Assembly (NCBI RefSeq): GCF_047228935.1
Contig: NZ_JBFEGG010000001.1
Location: forward strand, 496,001-560,000
Length of the DNA: 64,000 nt
Direction: 5' to 3'
Origin: Ornithinibacillus sp047228935
GTDB taxonomy: Bacteria > Bacillota > Bacilli > Bacillales > Amphibacillaceae
Within the stretch, counting starts at the first letter, position 1; each line of letters begins with the position of its first letter. A program made the translations under genes and the position numbers. Shown one piece after another: positions 43,621 to 52,205 of this stretch. Under the pieces are notes generated by a model that worked only from the letters and a program-made list of their open reading frames with translations, was not told the DNA's origin and did not search any database.

Positions 43621-43804
43621 AATCCGTAACACCTTTTCCTTCCTAGGTACATTCTTTCTTATTATAAGGATATTTTTACAAAAGTGATAGGGGGTAAATA
43701 ATGAAAAATAAAAATTATCACCAGATATTAATACTTGGTATAATTTCAGGTTGAATGTATAATTATTTTAATAAAGAAAATGGTGGAATGGAGTGGGAAC
43801 AATA

Positions 43805-44653
43805 ATGAGTAAGGGTAAAATTGCATTTGTTACTGATAGTACAGTTTTTTTAACGGAGGAGTTAAGAGCACATCCTGACGTATACGTCGTTCCAATCGTA
43901 ATTATTTCAAATGGGAAAGAATATGAGGATGGAATAACATTATCGTCTGAACAATTGTATGAAATTATTCGTACTGAAAAAGAAGTTCCCAAAACCTCCC
44001 AACCGAATGTTGAGCAGTTTAAGCTACTTTATGAGGAATTAAAGCTTAAATATGACCATATTATAGCTATTCACGTTTCAGAAAAGTTAAGTGGAACAAT
44101 TTCAAGCTCGAAGGCAGGGTTGGAGCAAGTAGGATTAGAAGCTCATATTATAGACTCTGGATCATTGTCTTTTGCAATTACATTTTTACTTGAAAAAGGT
44201 ATTGAATTAGTTGATAAAGACCTGAATTATAAGGATATTGTAGAAGCGTTAACTGTTATGGCTAAAAAACATAAAAATTTAATTCTTCTAGATACACTAG
44301 AACAGCTTTTTAAAGGGGGAAGACTTACTGGTGCTCAGTTTGTACTAGGAAATCTCTTAAAAATTAAACCTATTTTATCGATCGGAGAAACTGGGGAACT
44401 AGGTGTATTGGAGCGTATTCGTTCTGAGAAAAAAGCTACTCGAAGAATAATAGAATTAATTAAGGAATCTTGTACGGAACATCCTGTGTCTAAAATTGCG
44501 GTTGCCAATGCAAATGCTCCTGAAAAAGCGGAAGCACTGCGAGAAGAGATTAAATTATTATTTCCAGATATGGAGATTGTAATTGGTGAAGTAAGTTCGT
44601 CCTTAGCAGTTCATGCTGGCGAAGGAGCAATAGCTGTATTTTGGACTATATAA
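43805..44653 (+). CDS. DegV family protein (fatty-acid binding)
   Basis: A 282-residue DegV protein. Marks are AFVTDSTVFLTEE at the N-terminus, TSQPNVEQF near 60 and the C-terminal EKAEALREEIKLLFPDMEIVIGEV with VHAGEGAIAVF. DegV (FakB-like) proteins hold a fatty acid for phosphorylation. The GGAG 11 bases before ATG 43805 supports this start. Confidence 0.92.
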   Translation: MSKGKIAFVTDSTVFLTEELRAHPDVYVVPIVIISNGKEYEDGITLSSEQLYEIIRTEKEVPKTSQPNVEQFKLLYEELKLKYDHIIAIHVSEKLSGTISSSKAGLEQVGLEAHIIDSGSLSFAITFLLEKGIELVDKDLNYKDIVEALTVMAKKHKNLILLDTLEQLFKGGRLTGAQFVLGNLLKIKPILSIGETGELGVLERIRSEKKATRRIIELIKESCTEHPVSKIAVANANAPEKAEALREEIKLLFPDMEIVIGEVSSSLAVHAGEGAIAVFWTI

Positions 44654-44687
44654 AGACATAGGCAGGTATTGCCTATGTCTTATTTAT
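44653..44687 (+). terminator. Terminator of the DegV gene
   Basis: An 11-bp stem AGACATAGGCA / TGCCTATGTCT followed by TATTTATT. Convergent with the next gene. Confidence 0.8.
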
Positions 44688-44998
44688 TCCTTCTCATATT
44701 TTATATATTGATAGTTAGATGTTGGAATACGGCTAATGATGTTTCCTTCAGCATCTTTGTGAATCTCATATTCTTGATATGTTTCCACTATTTTCCCATT
44801 GACTTCATTCATTTCTTCTAAGATAAATTCCAAAGAACTCGATGCGGAGCGCTCTATTTGCATTGCATCTACGTCTACTGACTCATCATCTTCTTGGAAT
44901 TGATAATATATCGAATCTTCACTAGGTGGGGGAGAATCTAGTAATATTGATATAGTAATCACGATTATTGCCCCTATTAAGGCAAGGTTCGTTTTCAT
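44684..44998 (-). CDS. Membrane-anchored or secreted protein of unknown function
   Basis: A 104-residue protein with a hydrophobic N-terminus (residues 4-20) that could be a signal anchor, followed by an acidic region and an extracellular tail rich in Glu and Tyr. No family is recognised. AAAGGGG precedes the ATG. The gene ends inside the terminator of the convergent DegV gene. Confidence 0.6.
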   Translation of the reverse strand: MKTNLALIGAIIVITISILLDSPPPSEDSIYYQFQEDDESVDVDAMQIERSASSSLEFILEEMNEVNGKIVETYQEYEIHKDAEGNIISRIPTSNYQYIKYEKE

Positions 44999-45108
44999 GT
45001 CTATACCCCTTTCAAAAATTTTATTAGTAATATATATGCATGTCCGATGTAATTAATCGTAAAATTGGTTAAAATGATGTTGTATGAATTGGAAAGGGGT
45101 AGGAATAT

Positions 45109-45582
45109 ATGTATCGAAAAAAAGAAGATTTTTTACAAGATTGGGATCAAGCTGTTAAGGGAACCGTTCGAGTTCTTGAAGCGTTATCAGATGACAAGTT
45201 AAATCAGTCTATTGTTGAAGGACATAATACTTTAGGTTGGTTAGGATGGCATTTAGCAACTGCATTAGCATTTTTTGGCGGTGAAATTGGATTGAAGGTA
45301 GAATCAGCTGGTGGACCAAATAATGTTCCAACAAGTGCAACTGAAATCGTTAAAGCTTATAAGAAATCAGCAGAAGAGATTAAACAAGGTGTAGAAGCTT
45401 TAACGGAAGAACAGTTAGTAGAGACAGTTGACAGCTTTGGAACCCAACTATCTAGAGGCGCATTATTACGTTCAATGATTGATCATCAAACACATCACCG
45501 TGGTCAAATGACTGTTCTTTTAAGACAAGCAGATTTGAAGGTTCCTGGTGTAATGGGGCCAACTAAAGAAGATCAGATGTAA
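45109..45582 (+). CDS. DinB family protein
   Basis: A 157-residue four-helix DinB-fold protein with the three-His metal site: His in GWLGWHLATA, and DHQTHHRGQMTVLLRQ at the end. Such proteins are thiol- or bacillithiol-dependent enzymes or of unknown role. AAAGGGG precedes the ATG. Confidence 0.9.
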   Translation: MYRKKEDFLQDWDQAVKGTVRVLEALSDDKLNQSIVEGHNTLGWLGWHLATALAFFGGEIGLKVESAGGPNNVPTSATEIVKAYKKSAEEIKQGVEALTEEQLVETVDSFGTQLSRGALLRSMIDHQTHHRGQMTVLLRQADLKVPGVMGPTKEDQM

Positions 45583-45596
45583 AGAGGAAAGGGCCT

Positions 45597-45773
45597 TTGG
45601 CACCTTATGGAGTTTTAGAAATTGGTGAAAAAGGACAAATAAGTATACTCTTTAAAGAGGTACCATATGATAACAGTGCATTTCTTATATCAATTTATCA
45701 AACGAAATTTCCGGCCTATGGAATTGTACTTCGAGCATTTCATGGTAACCAACACTTACAAATGTTAAATTAA
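45597..45773 (+). CDS. Small protein with a TTG start, unknown function
   Basis: A 58-codon frame beginning at TTG 45597, 9 bases after AAAGAGG. The product (MAPYGVLEIGEKGQISILFK...) is a compact mixed alpha/beta sequence with a coherent polar/hydrophobic pattern (FLISIYQTKFPAYGIVLRAFHG). It lies 14 bases after the DinB gene and is likely cotranscribed. I do not recognise a family. It would be missed by searches that demand ATG. Confidence 0.55.
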   Translation: MAPYGVLEIGEKGQISILFKEVPYDNSAFLISIYQTKFPAYGIVLRAFHGNQHLQMLN

Positions 45774-45822
45774 ATAAATAACTAGTCAATGTTTTTAGTA
45801 TGTTGTACTAATTAGTAACCTT

Positions 45823-45857
45823 CTTGAACGCTAGAAATTAGTCTAGCGTTCTTTTAT
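45823..45857 (+). terminator. Terminator of the DinB/small gene unit
   Basis: An 11-base stem (GAACGCTAGA / TCTAGCGTTC) followed by TTTTATT. Confidence 0.8.
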
Positions 45858-46060
45858 TATGAAAGTTTAATAATAGCCAAGTCTTTTGGAACATATAATT
45901 AGGTTTTAAATAAAGGGTAATCTGGAACAATATAGTTGTTTTATACTGTCTTGAACGTGTATTTTCGAGGACAGTATTATTTGTCGTAATTTTCATTGTT
46001 TTACTACCGGATTTAGTGTATAAATTATATATTAAAAGAAATAAGAACAGGGCGTGACTT

Positions 46061-47326
46061 ATGGAAAAACAGAATACATCCATTATGGAACAATGGAAAC
46101 GAAATAGCATACTATTTCTTGGAGGACAGTCTATCTCACTATTTGGTTCTTCGTTAGTTCAGTATGCAATCATGTGGTATGTTGTATTAAATACTCAATC
46201 AGGAATGATGATGACAGTCTATATTCTGTGCGGGTTTATACCTACCTTTATCCTTTCCCCATTTGCAGGGGTGTGGGCAGACCGTTATGATCGTAAAAAA
46301 CTAATCATTATTTCGGATGCTTCCATTGCCTTTGTAACCTTGATATTGGCCATTGTATTCTTAATGGGCTATGAATCGTTATGGCTTATGTTTTTAATTG
46401 CTGCGGTTCGTGCATTAGGTACTGGTATTCAAACACCAGCTGTAGGAGCAATTATACCGCAGTTTGTGCCTGAGGATAAGCTAGTAAAAGTAAATGGAGC
46501 AAATGGTAGTATTCAAGCGCTAGTTATGCTTTTAGCTCCAATGGCTAGTGGAGCACTACTCGGGCTTGCTTCCATTGAAATTATCTTTTTTATTGATGTT
46601 GTGACGGCAGCCATTGCTATATTTATCATGTTAGTATTGTTACATATACCAAAACATAAAAAGGCAGTGGAAGAGGAGCAAGTTAGTTATTTAGATGATT
46701 TAAAGAAAGGGTTTATTTATATAAATAACCATACTTTCTTAAAAAAGTTTTTCTTCTTCTTTGCACTATTTTTTGTTTTTGCCGCGGCGCCCTCTTTTTT
46801 AACTCCATTACAAGTAGCCCGTAGTTTTGGAGATGATGTTTGGCGCTTGACAGCCATTGAAGTAACATTTTCTATTGGAATGATGATTGGTGGAGTTGTC
46901 ATAGCTACATGGGGCGGATTTAAAAATAAAATACATACGATGACATTAGCGTGTATTTTATTTGGTGTTTTAACGATAGGACTTGGAGCTATTCCAAACT
47001 TTACAATTTACTTGTCGTTAATGGCCATTATTGGTTTAACGATGCCGTTATTTAGTACACCATCAACTACCTTATTACAAGAAAGAGTTGAACCAGACTT
47101 TTTAGGAAGGGTATTTGGTGTCGTTGGGATGATATCCACCTCGATGATGCCACTAGGAATGTTAATTTTCGGCCCAATTGCAGATATCATTAAGATTGAG
47201 TGGCTGTTAATAGGGACTGGTATTATTACATTTTTTGCAAGCTTCTTCCTAATTGGTAGTAAAGAATTGTTAAAAGCCGGTGAGCCAGTCATTAAAAATG
47301 AACTCGAGGAAAAAACGGAAAGTTAA
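46061..47326 (+). CDS. MFS transporter, MefA-type drug exporter
   Basis: A 421-residue major facilitator with about 12 helices. Loop 2-3 carries GVWADRYDRKKLI, the usual MFS motif A. The overall pattern matches the MefA-like macrolide or multidrug exporters. The C-terminus is charged. It is followed by a MerR/TipA regulator 130 bases downstream, which could regulate this or other genes. A weak ribosome site (AGGGCGTGA) precedes the ATG. Confidence 0.9.
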   Translation: MEKQNTSIMEQWKRNSILFLGGQSISLFGSSLVQYAIMWYVVLNTQSGMMMTVYILCGFIPTFILSPFAGVWADRYDRKKLIIISDASIAFVTLILAIVFLMGYESLWLMFLIAAVRALGTGIQTPAVGAIIPQFVPEDKLVKVNGANGSIQALVMLLAPMASGALLGLASIEIIFFIDVVTAAIAIFIMLVLLHIPKHKKAVEEEQVSYLDDLKKGFIYINNHTFLKKFFFFFALFFVFAAAPSFLTPLQVARSFGDDVWRLTAIEVTFSIGMMIGGVVIATWGGFKNKIHTMTLACILFGVLTIGLGAIPNFTIYLSLMAIIGLTMPLFSTPSTTLLQERVEPDFLGRVFGVVGMISTSMMPLGMLIFGPIADIIKIEWLLIGTGIITFFASFFLIGSKELLKAGEPVIKNELEEKTES

Positions 47327-47352
47327 TCTATTGAAGTCAACCTTTTAGAAGA

Positions 47353-47395
47353 AAAAAGTTTTAAAGGACAATGTTTCTTTTAAAACTTTTTTTAT
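47353..47395 (+). terminator. Terminator of the MFS gene
   Basis: The stem AAAAGTTTTAAA / TTTAAAACTTTT followed by a long T run. Confidence 0.85.
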
Positions 47396-47401
47396 TTTCT
47401 C

Positions 47402-47432
47402 TTGACCTTTACGTTGCGTAAAGGTTTAGAAT
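47402..47432 (+). promoter_or_regulatory. MerR-type promoter with 19-bp spacer
   Basis: -35 TTGACC (47402-47407) and -10 TAGAAT (47427-47432) are separated by 19 bases. A perfect palindrome ACCTTTACG-N3-CGTAAAGGT (47405-47425) fills the spacer. This is the classic design of promoters remodelled by MerR activators, so the next gene activates its own transcription. Confidence 0.9.
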
Positions 47433-47456
47433 GAAATTGTCAGGAGGGGATCAGTA

Positions 47457-48218
47457 TTGGAATATACCGTAAATAAATTAGCTCGTATGTCAGGAGTAAG
47501 CGGCCGCACGCTCCGTTATTATGATCAGATTGGGTTATTAAAGCCGGCAAGAATTAATTCATCTGGTTACCGAATTTATGGGCAAAAAGAAGTAGATTTG
47601 CTTCAACAAATCCTATTTTTTAGAGAGTTAGACGTTAGTCTAGAGGATATTATGGAAATAATCCAACAACCTGATTTTAATCAAAGTAAAACACTGAAAG
47701 ACCACTATGAGAAACTGAAGCAAAAAAGAGCCCGTCTTGACAAGATTATGGCAAATATTGAAAAAACCATAGCAAGTATTGAAGGAGGAGTAGCGATGCA
47801 AGATAATGAAAAGTTTGCTGGATTTAAAGAAAAACTAATTGAAACTAATGAAAAGAATTATGGAAAAGAAATACGTAAAAAGTATGGTGATGAAACAGTT
47901 GATGCTAGTAATGCTAAGTTAAGAGATATGGCCGAAGAAGATTATAAAGCAATGACTGAGCTTGGTGAAGAGATAATGAAATTACTAAAAGAAGCATATG
48001 TAACTGGGGACCCTTCATCGGAAAAAGCCCAAGAGCTTGCAGAGAAACATAAAAAGTGGTTAATGTATTCTTGGCCAAGTTATTCCAAAGAGGCACATGC
48101 AGGATTAGCGGAAATGTATGTTGCAGATGAACGGTTTAAAGCTTATTATGACAATGCTGTTAAAGGTGGTACGAAGTTTTTACGAGATTCGATTTTGATT
48201 TATTTAGGTAGTGAATAA
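47457..48218 (+). CDS. MerR family regulator with TipA-like drug-binding domain
   Basis: A 253-residue regulator. The N-terminal MerR helix-turn-helix is SGVSGRTLRYYDQIGLLKPAR (residues about 13-33), then the coiled-coil dimer helix (about 80-110). The C-terminal TipAS-like domain of about 145 residues binds drugs such as thiopeptides. TTG start with AGGAGGGG upstream. The own promoter has the 19-bp spacer of MerR-controlled genes. The divergently placed MFS gene is not behind this promoter. Confidence 0.92.
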   Translation: MEYTVNKLARMSGVSGRTLRYYDQIGLLKPARINSSGYRIYGQKEVDLLQQILFFRELDVSLEDIMEIIQQPDFNQSKTLKDHYEKLKQKRARLDKIMANIEKTIASIEGGVAMQDNEKFAGFKEKLIETNEKNYGKEIRKKYGDETVDASNAKLRDMAEEDYKAMTELGEEIMKLLKEAYVTGDPSSEKAQELAEKHKKWLMYSWPSYSKEAHAGLAEMYVADERFKAYYDNAVKGGTKFLRDSILIYLGSE

Positions 48219-48220
48219 AA

Positions 48221-48256
48221 AAATGCCATGCACCTGATTGATTGGTGCATGGCATT
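48221..48256. terminator. Bidirectional terminator
   Basis: A 13-bp stem AATGCCATGCACC / GGTGCATGGCATT between the convergent MerR and ABC-2 permease genes. Confidence 0.8.
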
Positions 48257-48267
48257 GTACATATCGT

Positions 48268-49056
48268 TTAATCTAATTCCATTGTCCCCTTAACTTGTGA
48301 TAAATATTCTGCATACTTGATAAAAAGAAGACTTATGAAGAAAAAGCATATTCCTAATAGTAATTCAGCACTTAATTGAGGAACAATAGCTGAGTAATTT
48401 CCCTCATTTATAATTTGTTTTGTCAACCCTACACCACGAGTTAATGGAACAAAGTCAGAGAGAGAAATTAGCCAAGCCGGCATGATAGATTGTGGATAAT
48501 TAGCGCCACTTAACAATAATAAGGTACTTGCTAATAGATTCGCTATTAGATGCATAGATGGTGTCCATAGACAGAAACACCCTATTATTAAGCCAAGACC
48601 ACAAGCAGAAAAAATAGAAACTACCCAAACACTGAATAGTGGTAGTAATGCTTCTACTGGTAAGGTGATTTGAAAGACTAGAAAACCAAACGTAAAGCCC
48701 AAAATAGAAGTGAAAAGGCCATTTAATACATGCGCTAAAGACCTAGAAAGGAAAAGTCCTGCCTTATTAACTGGTGATGCCATCACAAGTTGAAGTGTTC
48801 CCATTCTACGATCTGATGTAATAACGGACATGATACCAAATACAGAGCTTAAAACACAAAGAATTAATGCATTTGCCCCTATATAGCCTGCCAATCCTTC
48901 ACCATCATACACATGATTTACTAAAACCCCGAAGAAAAGTAACTGGCTCAAAGGACTTAAGACCATAACAAGCATGTATACTTTCGGGTCTAGCCAACCA
49001 AAAAGTGCACGGTACGATAAGATGCATTGGCGTCCAAAACGAAATAAACCATCCAT
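48268..49056 (-). CDS. ABC-2 exporter permease
   Basis: A 262-residue membrane protein with six helices and no large loop, of the ABC-2 type (COG3694-like). It is the last gene of a three-gene exporter operon (ATPase 49830-50810, permease 49057-49833, this permease). It abuts the stop of the upstream permease. The C-terminus KYAEYLSQVKGTMELD is acidic. The substrate is unknown. Confidence 0.88.
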   Translation of the reverse strand: MDGLFRFGRQCILSYRALFGWLDPKVYMLVMVLSPLSQLLFFGVLVNHVYDGEGLAGYIGANALILCVLSSVFGIMSVITSDRRMGTLQLVMASPVNKAGLFLSRSLAHVLNGLFTSILGFTFGFLVFQITLPVEALLPLFSVWVVSIFSACGLGLIIGCFCLWTPSMHLIANLLASTLLLLSGANYPQSIMPAWLISLSDFVPLTRGVGLTKQIINEGNYSAIVPQLSAELLLGICFFFISLLFIKYAEYLSQVKGTMELD

Positions 49057-49833
49057 TTAATACACCCCCAATTTTCCAGATACTCTCGCTTTTTTTTCTA
49101 CTGCTCGATAGCAAAACACCCCAAGTCCTATGTAAATCAAGGTGGTAACTACTAGACCAGTTAAAGGTTCTCGAATCAGAACTAAAGTAGTATCCTCCAT
49201 AGTTACCTTACGTAGTAATTCAATTGCCCATGTAGGAGGGATTGCATAGGAGAGAGGTTGAACCCAAATTGGTAAAATAGCTACCGGAAACATAAAGCCG
49301 CATAGTAAATAAATTGGATATTCAATAAAATTCATTAATGCTTCGGCTTGCCTTGAAAGAGTAAAAGCGAGCGACAGGAAAAATGAAAATACGATTAAAG
49401 CTAATAGAACGAAAAATATCGCACTAATAAATACAATAAGATTCGGTATCATGATGTCTACCCCAAATATTACAACTAGATAAACAAAAGAAATGATCAT
49501 GGATAAGAATCCCCAAAACGTATTTCCGATAATTTTTCCAATTAATATAACGGCAAAAGGTACAGGAGATACAAAAATAATTTCTAATGTCCCATAAAAT
49601 CTCTCCCGGTTCACGTCACTTGCAGATGAAAATACAATAGATGACCAAAGTGCCATAAATCCAGAACCTAAAATAACATAATGGGAAATTTCCTCTGAAG
49701 ATGCTGAGCTATATACAAATATAGCGATGGTAGCAAGGAAAAGTGGTGAAATCCATATTATAAATTGAAACATTGGTCTAGCCATGGATAACCCCATATG
49801 AACTCGGATTGTCTGTAATAATGCTCTTATCAT
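49057..49833 (-). CDS. ABC-2 exporter permease
   Basis: A 258-residue ABC-2 permease (COG4587-like), six helices, paired with the following permease as a heterodimer. The start overlaps the stop of the ATPase gene by 4 bases (ATGA), so translation is coupled. Conserved features are SYAIPPTWAIELLR and an internal ASSEEISHYVILGSGFMALWSSI stretch. Confidence 0.88.
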   Translation of the reverse strand: MIRALLQTIRVHMGLSMARPMFQFIIWISPLFLATIAIFVYSSASSEEISHYVILGSGFMALWSSIVFSSASDVNRERFYGTLEIIFVSPVPFAVILIGKIIGNTFWGFLSMIISFVYLVVIFGVDIMIPNLIVFISAIFFVLLALIVFSFFLSLAFTLSRQAEALMNFIEYPIYLLCGFMFPVAILPIWVQPLSYAIPPTWAIELLRKVTMEDTTLVLIREPLTGLVVTTLIYIGLGVFCYRAVEKKARVSGKLGVY

Positions 49834-50810
49834 GAAACTTTTCCTCCTATTAATTGGACATAGACATCCTCAAGGGTTGGCTTTGTAATAGATAAATCTT
49901 GAATAACGACTTCTTGCATTGTTTCATAAATAAGTGGTACAACGGTCTGTGGGTTATTTGTATGTAATTTAATCGAAGTTAAAATATCCTCATTTTTAGT
50001 CTGAACATGCTGTACACCAGGAAGGCTAGAAAGTTGATTAATTTTCATATCGTTCCCACCGATTATAGTGAAATCAATTACCGAAACATTATCTGTTTTT
50101 TGCTTAATGTTTTGTGGACTGTCTATATCCACTATTTCTCCTTTATCGATAAAAGCAATCCTGTCACAAAGTTCATCTGCTTCAAACATATAGTGAGTTG
50201 TGAGCAATATCGTTGTCCCATTATTATTTAATTGTCTAATGATGTCCCTAAGTTTTCTTGCACTTACAGGATCTAAGCCAATAGAAGGTTCATCTAAGAA
50301 TAAAATTTCCGGATTATTAACTAATCCTCTAGCTATCTGAAGTCTTTGCTTCATCCCTTTAGAGAAAGTTTCTACTCTTTGATGAGCAACTTCTTTTAAT
50401 CCAACTAGTTCTAAAAGTTCATTGATCCGTTCTTTTTGTTCAGAAAGGGGAATTTTATATAAGTCGGAAAAATAAGCTAGGTTATCGTACGCGGATAATC
50501 GCCAGTAAAGATTCCGTTCTCCCCCCAAAATGAAATTGATGTGTGGTCTAAGCAATTTCGTCTCTGTTACTGGATTAAGCCCTAAGACCGAAACTTTTCC
50601 CGAAGTAGGGGTAAGCATCGTAGTAAGTATCTTTATCATCGTCGTTTTGCCTGCACCATTTGGTCCAAGTAAACCAAATATTTCGCCCTTTTTTACGGTG
50701 AAGGATATTCCCTTTAAAGCATCTACTTCTTTTCTTTTTTTCTTAATGTAGCCAATCTCTGTTTTATAGGTTCTTTTTACCCGAGATACTTCAATGACAA
50801 CGTCACTCAT
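49830..50810 (-). CDS. ABC exporter ATP-binding protein (COG4586-like)
   Basis: A 326-residue ATPase subunit. Walker A is GLLGPNGAGKTTMIKIL (about residues 46-62). The signature is FSKGMKQRL. Walker B is EILFLDEPSIGLDP, and the H-loop is LLTTHY. The C-terminal 90-residue domain is that of daunorubicin-type exporters. It heads the operon. A motif shared with the ArsR-type gene promoter lies just upstream (50827-50852). Confidence 0.93.
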   Translation of the reverse strand: MSDVVIEVSRVKRTYKTEIGYIKKKRKEVDALKGISFTVKKGEIFGLLGPNGAGKTTMIKILTTMLTPTSGKVSVLGLNPVTETKLLRPHINFILGGERNLYWRLSAYDNLAYFSDLYKIPLSEQKERINELLELVGLKEVAHQRVETFSKGMKQRLQIARGLVNNPEILFLDEPSIGLDPVSARKLRDIIRQLNNNGTTILLTTHYMFEADELCDRIAFIDKGEIVDIDSPQNIKQKTDNVSVIDFTIIGGNDMKINQLSSLPGVQHVQTKNEDILTSIKLHTNNPQTVVPLIYETMQEVVIQDLSITKPTLEDVYVQLIGGKVS

Positions 50811-50826
50811 TATTCCACCCCTTAAT

Positions 50827-50852
50827 ATTAGATAATTATCTTATAAGATGAT
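50827..50852 (-). promoter_or_regulatory. ABC-2 operon upstream motif, possible ArsR operator
   Basis: TTAGATAATTATCTTATAAGATGA contains the palindrome ATCTTATAAGAT. The same pattern (TTAGATA-N2-TATCTTATA-N-GAT) occurs on the minus strand of 54213-54240, before the ArsR-type regulator gene. It lies 17 bases before the ATPase start, a position fit for repression. Confidence 0.55.
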
Positions 50853-50941
50853 TGTATTATATTGTATGGTTTTGTCAAGGAAGATTTTTTTAAGGAATAA
50901 TACAAACTAAAAGAACCATCTTACTACTAGGAGGTGGTAAG

Positions 50942-51082
50942 ATGGGAAAAGACCGTCAAGAAAAAAAGTTAAAGAAAAGTAGAAGAGTTGAATCTGATCG
51001 TGATGTCGGTTTACGTTACAAAGGTTCTACAATTATGTCTAGTCCAGAAGAGGCTATGGAATTAAATGATGGAAAGAAATAG
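50942..51082 (+). CDS. Small YpzI-like protein
   Basis: A 46-residue hydrophilic protein (MGKDRQEKKLKKSRRVESDRD...). It resembles B. subtilis YpzI, a small conserved protein of Bacillaceae. Function is unknown. GGAGGTGG lies 6 bases before the ATG. A terminator follows. Confidence 0.75.
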   Translation: MGKDRQEKKLKKSRRVESDRDVGLRYKGSTIMSSPEEAMELNDGKK

Positions 51083-51088
51083 TAAGGT

Positions 51089-51131
51089 AAGAAAGGGAAA
51101 TTCCAATTATTAGGAATATCCCTTTCTTATA
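51089..51131 (+). terminator. Terminator after the YpzI-like gene
   Basis: The stem AAGAAAGGGA..TTCC / GGAA..TCCCTTTCTT, interrupted by a small bulge. Confidence 0.75.
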
Positions 51132-51439
51132 TTTAAAGAATGGATTATGGTTTGTGTAAAAAAGTGGCTTAACTTTTGTAAAAAAAGACTCTTTAACTAA
51201 TAGTTTTTCTCTGCCATGAATAAGATGACAATGAGAAATAATTAACATATTTCTAATCGAATTTTAATCTTATTGTTATTTTGCTTTAAGGATAAATGGC
51301 TATATTAAAAATATAAACGGAGGAAGATTTAGGCACTAAATTAATATGAGTTACTGGAGTTTATAGTTTCTATCTCTTTTGCATAAACGATTATCTATAC
51401 ACTTGATAATTAAAACGATAGAAACGGTAGGAGGAAAAG
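51132..51439 (+). other. AT-rich leader region of the PepSY-like gene with a stem-loop
   Basis: 308 bases without a gene. Near its end a stem-loop (51366-51425, arms GTTTCTATC / GATAGAAAC, inner ATTATC / GATAAT) precedes the ribosome site of the PepSY-like gene. No known riboswitch motif is recognised. Confidence 0.5.
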
Positions 51440-51655
51440 ATGGAACAAGCTACTTTCCCAAATCAAATCTCAGAGCTACAAGCAATTGAACTAGCAGAGA
51501 GTGTCATAGAAGGCTCGGTTGTAGAAATGGAATTAGATGTAGAGAATGGCAACTATGTATTAGCACTAAAAACAAGTAATGGAAAAGCTAAAATTGAATT
51601 AAATGCGATTACCGGTGAAATATTAAAACTGGCAAATTCATGTTCTAATAATTAG
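51440..51655 (+). CDS. PepSY-like domain protein
   Basis: A 71-residue protein with the PepSY fold pattern: SELQAIELAESVIEGSVVEMELDVENG, then strands ending in NAITGEILKLAN. No signal peptide is present, so it would be cytosolic, unlike most PepSY proteins. AGGAGG precedes the ATG. The long foldback repeat follows. Confidence 0.78.
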   Translation: MEQATFPNQISELQAIELAESVIEGSVVEMELDVENGNYVLALKTSNGKAKIELNAITGEILKLANSCSNN

Positions 51656-51670
51656 ATTATAAATTTTATC

Positions 51671-52117
51671 AAAGAGGTTGGGACATAACAAAATAGTACA
51701 GATGTAAAGCCGAATAATTCATCTTACCAGAACCGGAAATATACGGAGACTCCTTGAAAAAGAAAAGCACTTCTTCTTCGTTCGGTGTGTCGCTGCCGAA
51801 GCATTCCTTGGGACCGTGGTTACTCGTCCCACCGAAACCTTTGTCGTGCGGGAGGAAAAGGCATCGGTGAGACCCCATTGATGCCACTCTAGTCTGCAAG
51901 TGATGCTTAGTAGTAAGCTTCCTCGGGGCAAAGCAGTAAACGCAAGTAGTAGCCTGGCTCGCTAGCTTCCTGACGAAAAAGAAGACACCGCAAGGGTTCT
52001 TTCGAGCGGATGTCGCCTTGTACTGGAAGTAACCGCAAGTATATTTCCGGTGTATGGTAGGTGAACTATATTCGGTTGTTCGTTTGACTAACATACTTTT
52101 GTCCCAACATCTTTTTT
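51671..52117. repeat. Foldback intergenic repeat, long copy
   Basis: This 447-base element is a long version of the repeat at 25142-25446, with inverted ends (AGAGGTTGGGACATAACAAAA and TTTTGTCCCAACATCTT), shared blocks, and two added inner segments (about 51756-51860 and about 51930-52005) not found in the short copy. The pair CCGGAAATATAC / GTATATTTCCGG is perfect here. No transposase is present. The minus-strand open frame across it (51669-52151) has no protein-like composition and is not called a gene. Confidence 0.85.
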
Positions 52118-52205
52118 CATGGAATAAACTATCGGAATTAATGCCTATCACTTATAATGTAAGAATAATGCGAATTCACGTTATTAGTGAGAAATGAGGT
52201 AAAAA

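Noticed and set aside
45838..46110. Open frame of 90 codons on the minus strand
   Set aside because: It overlaps the start of the MFS gene and a terminator, and has no ribosome site.
51669..52151. Open frame of 160 codons on the minus strand across the long repeat
   Set aside because: It lies wholly inside the foldback repeat, has no ribosome site or family pattern, and is not kept intact in the short repeat copy.
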